Origin: Azospirillum canadense
GTDB lineage: Bacteria; Pseudomonadota; Alphaproteobacteria; Azospirillales; Azospirillaceae
DNA length: 64,000 nucleotides
Direction: 5' to 3'
Assembly: GCF_025961225.1 (NCBI RefSeq)
Contig: NZ_JAOQNG010000001.1
Location: 719,001 to 783,000, forward strand
The notes under the pieces are model-generated. The model saw only the letters and a list, made by a program, of their open reading frames with translations. It did no database searches and was not told where the DNA came from. Shown here piece by piece: positions 59,142 to 64,000 of this stretch. Numbering within the stretch: position 1 is the first letter of the stretch; each line of letters starts with the position of its first letter. The position numbers were made by a program, and so were the translations under genes.

Positions 59142-59351
59142 TCACTCCGCGCCGCGCTTCTTGGCCTCGACGGTGATGGGTAGGCGGGTGTCCGCCGGCA
59201 GGTCGGGCAGGTCGAGCGTCCAGCCGTTGGCGACCTTGACCCAGCCGCCCCACAGGCCCGGCTTCTCCATCTCCACGATGGCTTCCTCCAGGTCCTTCTT
59301 GGCGACGTAGATCGTGTACTGCTCGCCCGCCTTGCGCACCATCACCTTCAT
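59142..59351 (-). CDS. nifT: NifT/FixU
   Basis: A 69-residue NifT. The family pattern is clear: MKVMVRKAGEQYTIYVAKKD, then EKPGLWGGWVKVANGWTLDL and LPADTRLPITVEAKK. NifT is widespread in nif clusters, but its function is unknown and its loss has little effect in the organisms tested. It lies 49 bases after the stop of the second nifS-like gene. Confidence 0.94.
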   Translation of the reverse strand: MKVMVRKAGEQYTIYVAKKDLEEAIVEMEKPGLWGGWVKVANGWTLDLPDLPADTRLPITVEAKKRGAE

Positions 59352-59400
59352 GTCACTCTCCGCTTCGTCAGTCGTGTTGTTGGGCGTTGTTGTGTCGGCT

Positions 59401-60555
59401 TTACGCCGCCAGCCTCGCGTGGAGCGCCGGCAGTTCGGTGAGCACCGCGTCCACCTCGTTCCCCGTGGTGTAGCGGCTGAGCGAGAACCGCAGGCTCGCC
59501 GCGGCCTCGTTTGGCGTCAGGCCCATGGCCGTCAGCACGTGGCTGGGCTCTTGGCCGCCGGACGCGCAGGCGGCCCCCATGGACACGGCGATGCCGACGC
59601 GGTCGAGGCGCATCAGCAGTTCTTCCGCCTCCACCGCGCCCCCCCGGGCGTTGGCGAAGCGGATGTTGCTGGTGTTGGGCAGACGCGCGGCATCTCCGCC
59701 ATTCACGCGGGCACCCGGCCAGCGGGTCAGGACGCCCTGTTCCAGCCGGTCGCGCAGGGCGGCGATGCCGGCGGTGTCGACGGCGGCAATGCGGGCAAAG
59801 TCGGCGGCGACGCCGAAGCCGACGATGGCCGGCACGTTTTCCGTCCCGCCGCGCCGGTTGCGCTCCTGGTGGCCGTGGATCAGCGGGGCGAAGGGCGTGC
59901 CCTTGCGGATGTAAAGCGCGCCGATGCCCTTGGGCCCGTGCATCTTGTGGGCGGAGAGCGTCAGCAGGTCGGCCCCCACCGCGTCGGCGCCGACCGGCAG
60001 CCGCCCGGCGGCCTGCACCGCGTCGGTGTGGAACAGCGCGCCGCGCGCCTTCGCGATCCCGGCGGCGGCGGCCACCGGCATCACAGCGCCGGTCTCGTTG
60101 TTCGCCCACATGACGGAAACCAGCGCCGTCCCGTCGGTGACGGCGGCGCGCAGCGCGTCCAGGTCGATGACGCCAGCCGCGTCCACCGGCAGGACGGTGA
60201 CGCGCCAGCCCTGCCGTTCCATGTCGCGGGCCAGCATCAGGGAAGAGGGATGCTCGACCGCCGTCGTCACCAAGTGGCGCCGTGCGGAGCCCTGCTCAGC
60301 CAGGGCGCGCAGCACGCCGAGCAGGGCGGCGTGGTTGGCCTCCGTCGCGCTGGCGGTGAACATAATCTCGGCGCTGCGGGCGCCGATCAGGCCGGCGACC
60401 TGCCCGCGCGCCTCGCCGACCGCCCGCTTGGCGGCCATGCCGGCGGCGTGCGGGCTGGACGGGTTGCCGAACTGCCCGAACAGGTGCGGCAGCATGGCCT
60501 CCCGCACTTCGGGCGCCAGGGGGGTTGTCGCGTTGTTGTCGAGATAGACCGTCAT
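59401..60555 (-). CDS. Second NifS-like cysteine desulfurase
   Basis: A 384-residue PLP enzyme related to, but clearly diverged from, NifS at 37525. The N-terminal block is [20 protein letters not shown]; the PLP lysine lies in [19 protein letters not shown]; the catalytic-loop Cys is in VSMGAACASGGQEPSHVLTA. All key residues are kept. Its first codon overlaps the stop of the second nifZ-like gene (ATGA), and the reading frame continues open upstream into the first nifZ-like gene (see findings). It may supply sulfur specifically to NifB/NifZ-dependent P-cluster or NifB-co assembly. Confidence 0.92.
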   Translation of the reverse strand: MTVYLDNNATTPLAPEVREAMLPHLFGQFGNPSSPHAAGMAAKRAVGEARGQVAGLIGARSAEIMFTASATEANHAALLGVLRALAEQGSARRHLVTTAVEHPSSLMLARDMERQGWRVTVLPVDAAGVIDLDALRAAVTDGTALVSVMWANNETGAVMPVAAAAGIAKARGALFHTDAVQAAGRLPVGADAVGADLLTLSAHKMHGPKGIGALYIRKGTPFAPLIHGHQERNRRGGTENVPAIVGFGVAADFARIAAVDTAGIAALRDRLEQGVLTRWPGARVNGGDAARLPNTSNIRFANARGGAVEAEELLMRLDRVGIAVSMGAACASGGQEPSHVLTAMGLTPNEAAASLRFSLSRYTTGNEVDAVLTELPALHARLAA

Positions 60556-60863
60556 TCCATGACACCAGGGACGCCGCGGCGCTTGCCGTCGGCCGGGAGG
60601 ATCTCCTCCTCCAGGCAGCCGACCACGACGCCCGCCGGGAATTCCACGAGGTAGACGGGGATGGTCGTGCCTTCGGCGTGGCCGATGCGGACGATGGTGC
60701 CGGGAGTGCCCTTCGGGATCAGCAGCGCGCCCTCGGCGGCGTGCGGGTGGCTGCCGTCGTTGAACAGGTCCTCGGTCGTCGACACGCGCATGCCCCACTC
60801 GTAGAGCGGTTCGCGCGGCGGGATGAAGCCGGGCTTCTTCGCTTCCGTGACGGTGTCGCTCAT
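60552..60863 (-). CDS. nifZ: NifZ family protein (copy 2)
   Basis: A 103-residue NifZ-like protein. The SH3-like core has YEWGMRVSTTEDLFNDGSHP, GTPGTIVRIGHAEGTTIPVY, and VEFPAGVVVGCLEEEILPA, the family ending. NifZ helps close the second P-cluster of the MoFe protein. The ATG overlaps a TGA in another frame from the preceding nifZ-like gene, and its own stop overlaps the nifS-like start, so three genes are chained. Confidence 0.9.
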   Translation of the reverse strand: MSDTVTEAKKPGFIPPREPLYEWGMRVSTTEDLFNDGSHPHAAEGALLIPKGTPGTIVRIGHAEGTTIPVYLVEFPAGVVVGCLEEEILPADGKRRGVPGVME

Positions 60864-61197
60864 CGCCTGCTCCTCGTTTGGGGCCGTGTTCGGGGGGATT
60901 CCACTGTGGATCGTTGGTGTGGCCGTCGACCAGTTCGAGTTCCTTGGCGCGCATGCCGACGATGATGCGCTTCTCGTAAAAGTCGATGGCGTAGATGTAA
61001 TACATCTGCAGGTACGTCCCGACCGACTTCACGTAGCCGACGTCGCCGGTGCGGATCAGGAAGTCGCCCATCGGCCGGCCGGGGTAGGTGCCGTCGTTGC
61101 GCACGTCCTTCAACGCGCGGACCTTCTGGCCCTCCTCGAAGGCCGGGCGGCTTTCCAGCTCGATGGGTTCGTTCGGGTCGCGGGCGCGTTCGCGCAT
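60860..61197 (-). CDS. nifZ: NifZ family protein (copy 1), with unclear 3' end
   Basis: The start at 61197 follows GAGGAGCATCGA and encodes MRERARDPNEPIELESRPAF, KVRALKDVRNDGTYPGRPMG, DFLIRTGDVGYVKSVGTYLQ, YYIYAIDFYEKRIIVGMRAK, a NifZ-type SH3-like domain of ~85 residues. The frame has no stop before 59401, running through the whole copy-2 gene region in a different frame and then into the second nifS-like gene. A one-base shift at the six-G run (60892-60897 on the plus strand) would bring it to TGA 60860-60862, which overlaps the next ATG. The end given here assumes that frame change. Confidence 0.65.
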
Positions 61198-61247
61198 TCG
61201 ATGCTCCTCGGTATCTTTGCGCCATTCGGGGGCGTCAGTCGGGGGCG

Positions 61248-62021
61248 TCAGTCGGGGATCAGGTCGTTGGCGGCGGTCTGGCCGGTCCAGCGCTGCCGCG
61301 CCACGGAGCGGACCTCCTCCACCGGGTCGTGGGTCAGCGGCTCCAGATCGTCGGGCGCGGCGCGGCTGGCGACGACGAAGCGCACGCACCAGTCCGGGTC
61401 CTTGACCAGGGCGCCTAGCTTCTCCGGCGGCAGGCGCTTGACGACCTCCAGGCGGACGCGGCTGCTGTCGTCCCAGGCCATGCTCATCAGCCATTCCAGG
61501 CCGATGCGGCGGGCCACCTCCAGCCGGATCTCCGGGTCCTCGTCGTGCATCATGGCCGGCAGCATGCCTTCGGGCACACGCCGGGCGACGCGCAACCGCA
61601 CCGAATAGTCGGGATCGCGCATCAGCGGGGCGAGGTCGGCATCCTCCAGCCGCACCGCCACGGCGATGCGCACCTCGCGGTCGGGGTCGTCGCGCAGCTT
61701 CAGCAGCAGGCGGCGGGGCAGGCGGCGCGCGGCGACGGCGCGCACGGTCTCGTCCGGATCCTCGGTCAGGCGCGGCAGCAGGAAGATCGGCGCCACCCGC
61801 GCGGCGTTGGCGCGGACCTCGAAATAGGGATGGTCGAGATGCTCGCCCGCCAGGTCGCCGTTCCATTGGAAGAAGCGTTCGACGCGCTTGGCGTAGCGGT
61901 CGTGGACGCAGGCGCGCAGCGGTTCGCAGCGCCCGTCGGCCAGACGGTCCTGGTGGGGGCAATCGCTGCAGGCGATGGGACGCCCGAGCCAGTCCAGCGC
62001 CTTCTCGATGTCGTCGCTCAT
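61248..62021 (-). CDS. LRV iron-sulfur protein
   Basis: A 257-residue protein with an N-terminal four-Cys motif (CSDCPHQDRLADGRC..C) that fits the [4Fe-4S] site of the LRV protein of Azotobacter. It is followed by about eight leucine-rich variant repeats of ~24 residues, each with a pattern like DPDETVRAVAARRLP or DPEIRLEVARRIG, forming an all-helical solenoid. No enzyme activity is known; it may bind partner proteins in nitrogenase maturation. Its start overlaps the stop of the preceding TPR-like gene (ATGA). Confidence 0.88.
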   Translation of the reverse strand: MSDDIEKALDWLGRPIACSDCPHQDRLADGRCEPLRACVHDRYAKRVERFFQWNGDLAGEHLDHPYFEVRANAARVAPIFLLPRLTEDPDETVRAVAARRLPRRLLLKLRDDPDREVRIAVAVRLEDADLAPLMRDPDYSVRLRVARRVPEGMLPAMMHDEDPEIRLEVARRIGLEWLMSMAWDDSSRVRLEVVKRLPPEKLGALVKDPDWCVRFVVASRAAPDDLEPLTHDPVEEVRSVARQRWTGQTAANDLIPD

Positions 62022-62548
62022 GGCTCGTCGTCCTCCCGCCCGCATCCATCGGCGTCGTGACGATCCGCGACGGCCAGCAGGCGCGCGGCCCCCAGCTTGT
62101 CCTTGGGGTCCAGCTCCGTGACCTTGGTGAGAACGTCGCACCCTTCGGCGATGCGGCCGAGGCGCAGCAGCAGGTAGCCGACGGCGGTCAGCGCGAACAG
62201 GAACAGCCGCGGGGCCGGGTCCAGCCCGGTGAAGTCGGCGTGGTCGCGGCCGACCGCGCGCCAGTCCGCGTGGCTCAGGCCGATGTCCGCCATGGCGTGG
62301 CCGACCATCCGTTCGCCGTAGGCCAGCGCCTCGTCCAGGTTCGCCTTGTAGAAGTGGAACTTGTAGTGGCCGAGATCGACCAGCCGGTGGCCCGGCGCGA
62401 TGGCCGCGGCCTGGGCGAGGTAGTGTTGCGCGGCGTCGCCGTCGCCGTAGCTGGCGGCGGCAAGGTGCAGGAGCCGCTCCGCCTCGGGCGGCAGGTCGCC
62501 GCCGTAGTAACGGCGGTTGAGCCAGCCTTCGTCCACCTCGTCCAGCAT
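62018..62548 (-). CDS. TPR-like helical protein of the nif region (copy 2)
   Basis: A 176-residue helical protein with no recognised family name. It aligns by eye with the protein at 40376-40873 through LGHYKFHFYKANLDEALAYG, FLFALTAVGYLLLRLGRIAEG and a shared DPKDKLGAARLLAVA-type end, with TPR-like helix pairs. The first ~25 residues differ. Start 62548 comes after a GC-rich spacer with a hairpin. It ends with an acidic, Cys-containing tail and is translationally coupled to the LRV gene. A role as adaptor in the nifB pathway is inferred from position only. Confidence 0.75.
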   Translation of the reverse strand: MLDEVDEGWLNRRYYGGDLPPEAERLLHLAAASYGDGDAAQHYLAQAAAIAPGHRLVDLGHYKFHFYKANLDEALAYGERMVGHAMADIGLSHADWRAVGRDHADFTGLDPAPRLFLFALTAVGYLLLRLGRIAEGCDVLTKVTELDPKDKLGAARLLAVADRHDADGCGREDDEP

Positions 62549-62572
62549 GGCGGGTCTCCCGCGGCGGTGACG

Positions 62573-62601
62573 CCCTCTCCCCTCGCTGTGAGGGGAGAGG
62601 G
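62573..62601. terminator. Hairpin between fdxN and the TPR-like gene
   Basis: A perfect 12-pair stem CCCTCTCCCCTC / GAGGGGAGAGGG with a 5-base loop. On the minus strand no T tract follows, so it may attenuate or protect RNA ends rather than stop transcription fully. Confidence 0.55.
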
Positions 62602-62613
62602 TTTCTCGGGCGA

Positions 62614-62805
62614 TCAGGCCGGGACGCAGCAGTCGGCCGGGCAGACCGAAGCGCACTGCGGGTTGGCGAACTGGCCCTTGCACTCGGTGCAGGTGGCCGG
62701 GTCGATCACGTAGGTGCCCTTCTTGAAGCTGATCGCGTTGTTCGGGCACTCGGCCTCGCAGGCGCCGCAGGCGGTGCAGTCGGAAGCCTTGATCTTGTAA
62801 GCCAT
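62614..62805 (-). CDS. fdxN: 2[4Fe-4S] ferredoxin FdxN
   Basis: A 63-residue ferredoxin. Cluster motifs are [17 protein letters not shown] and [23 protein letters not shown], the second with the wide loop of FdxN-type proteins. It donates electrons to NifB or to nitrogenase and almost always follows nifB. Start 62805 follows GGAGAG at a short distance. It lies 67 bases after the nifB stop. Confidence 0.95.
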   Translation of the reverse strand: MAYKIKASDCTACGACEAECPNNAISFKKGTYVIDPATCTECKGQFANPQCASVCPADCCVPA

Positions 62806-62872
62806 CACTCTCTCCTCGGGTGGAAGGCGGCATTTGCGGTGGGCCGCCGGTTGAAATCCGTGTTCGGCTGTG

Positions 62873-64000
62873 TCAGGCGCGCTTGGCGGTGAAGGCGCCC
62901 GTGCGGATGACCGCGTCCTGGCCGGCGCGCGCGTTGACCGCACCTTGGCCCAGGCGCTCGGCATAATCCTTGAAGTAGGTCAATGCCGACTCCTCGATGT
63001 ATTCGAAGGCGAAGCGGTCCACCGGCTCGATGCCCGCGGCTTGCAGCTTCTTCGACGGGCAGCCGCCGACCTTGGCCACGAAGACCGCGGTGCAATCGTT
63101 GATGGCGGACAGAACGGTGTCGAGCGCGTCCTCGTCGCCGGAGCCGCCTTCGCAATACTGGTCGACGCGGCGGTGGCCGACGAACTTGGCGCCCTTCGGG
63201 CCGACCTCGTAGATCTGGAATTCCTTGGCGTGGCCGAAATGCTCGTTGATGCGCTCGCCGCCCTTGGTGGCGACGGCGATCAGGATGGGATCGACCGCGG
63301 TGCCGACCGTCTCCGCCACGTCCGCCTGCGCGGCGGCCTTGGAGGCGTGGCGCTCGGCGCGGTCGGCCTCGACATGCTCGCGGTAGGTGCGCGCGGCCTC
63401 GCGGTCGTAGTCGACCTCCTCCATGGCGTCGATGCGGTCGATGGTGAACTCCGACCCGCGGTCCTCGCCCAACAGGCCGACGGCGTCGGCGCGGCACTGG
63501 CGGCAGTGGCGCATCAGCTTGGCGCCGCCCTCGCACTGGTCCTGCAGGACCTTCAGCTCCTGCGCGGTGGGGCCGCGCTGGCCGGTCAGGCCGAAATGGG
63601 TGCCGTGCGCCGGGTCGGAGATCAGCGGCATGATGTTGTGCAGGAAGGCGCCGCGCGCCTTGACCGCCTTGTTCACGTCCATCAGGTGCTCGTCGTTGAT
63701 CCCCGGGATCATGACGGAGTTCACCTTCACCAGGATGCCGCGCGACGTCAGCATCTCCAGCCCGAGCATCTGGCGCTCGTGCAGGATCTTGGCGGCGTCC
63801 AGCCCGGTCCAGCGCTTGTGGTCGTGGAAGATCCACGGGTAGATGTGCTGCCCGACCTCCGGGTCGACCATGTTGATGGTGATGGTGACGTGGTCGATGT
63901 TGTACTGGGCGATGGTGTCCACATGGTCGGGCAGGGCCAAGCCGTTGGTGGACAGGCACAGCTTCAGGTCCGGCGCCTTCTTCTGCAGCATCTCGAACGT
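62873..64000 (-). CDS. nifB: NifB, NifB-cofactor synthase (N-terminus outside window)
   Basis: The last 375 codons plus of NifB; the radical-SAM CxxxCxxC motif lies beyond the right edge. Visible are SAM-domain segments ([38 protein letters not shown]), a Cys motif [18 protein letters not shown], and a C-terminal NifX-like domain ([60 protein letters not shown]). NifB fuses [4Fe-4S] units and inserts carbide to make NifB-co. It is presumably the first gene of this minus-strand operon. Confidence 0.97.
   Translation of the reverse strand, partial: TFEMLQKKAPDLKLCLSTNGLALPDHVDTIAQYNIDHVTITINMVDPEVGQHIYPWIFHDHKRWTGLDAAKILHERQMLGLEMLTSRGILVKVNSVMIPGINDEHLMDVNKAVKARGAFLHNIMPLISDPAHGTHFGLTGQRGPTAQELKVLQDQCEGGAKLMRHCRQCRADAVGLLGEDRGSEFTIDRIDAMEEVDYDREAARTYREHVEADRAERHASKAAAQADVAETVGTAVDPILIAVATKGGERINEHFGHAKEFQIYEVGPKGAKFVGHRRVDQYCEGGSGDEDALDTVLSAINDCTAVFVAKVGGCPSKKLQAAGIEPVDRFAFEYIEESALTYFKDYAERLGQGAVNARAGQDAVIRTGAFTAKRA

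Overview
The window is about 64 kb of GC-rich alphaproteobacterial chromosome. Gene content and order point to an Azospirillum of the A. brasilense group (inference from content, no database search). The signs are nifHDK with draTG divergent from nifH, nifENX, an iscA-nifUSV-cysE-nifW operon, fixABCX and a nifB operon, all with -24/-12 (sigma-54) promoters and NifA-type TGT-N10-ACA upstream sites. Two large chemoreceptors ending in PilZ domains also fit this genus.

Region 1 (1-28.9 kb) is ordinary chromosome. It holds a truncated cache-like protein, a DgcA-like epimerase with a cupin protein and a class V aminotransferase, a glycosyltransferase, a pterin dehydratase, a uracil-DNA glycosylase, otsA-glk, a probable MmgR-type small RNA with its promoter and terminator, N-formylglutamate deformylase, tRNA-Val(GAC), two PilZ chemoreceptors, malate synthase G, RecD2, a double cold-shock protein, the hybrid cluster protein hcp divergent from a Crp/Fnr regulator with an FNR-like palindrome, a compact restriction-modification pair (MT-A70 methylase plus BglII/BstYI-type nuclease), and a large hybrid histidine kinase.

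Region 2 (28.9-53 kb) is the first half of the nitrogen-fixation island. Going down the minus strand there are four blocks: nifHDK; an Rrf2 regulator followed by nifE-nifN-nifX, two small nif accessory genes, fdxB and nifQ; iscA-nifU-nifS-nifV-cysE-nifW; and fixABCX. Each of the nifH, nifE, iscA and fixA blocks has its own sigma-54 promoter and at least one NifA site. IHF-like sites are clear at fixA and iscA and weaker at nifH.

Region 3 (51-56.6 kb) carries an unrecognised 444-residue protein, then draT-draG, a DraB/ArsC-like protein, a class II glutamine amidotransferase and an azoreductase. DraT and DraG switch nitrogenase off and on by ADP-ribosylation of NifH Arg101.

Region 4 (56.6-64 kb) is the nifB operon on the minus strand: nifB (cut by the window end), fdxN, a TPR-like protein, an LRV iron-sulfur protein, two nifZ-like genes, a second cysteine desulfurase, nifT, a 94-residue unknown and a DegT-like protein that lacks the catalytic lysine. 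A SIR2-like protein follows. Several of these accessory genes have no established role and form the least understood module here.

Intergenic gaps carry two kinds of dispersed palindrome: a C/G-rich REP-like family (four copies, one inside nifHD and one inside the nifS-nifV gap) and two inverted repeats built from 7-9-base subrepeats.
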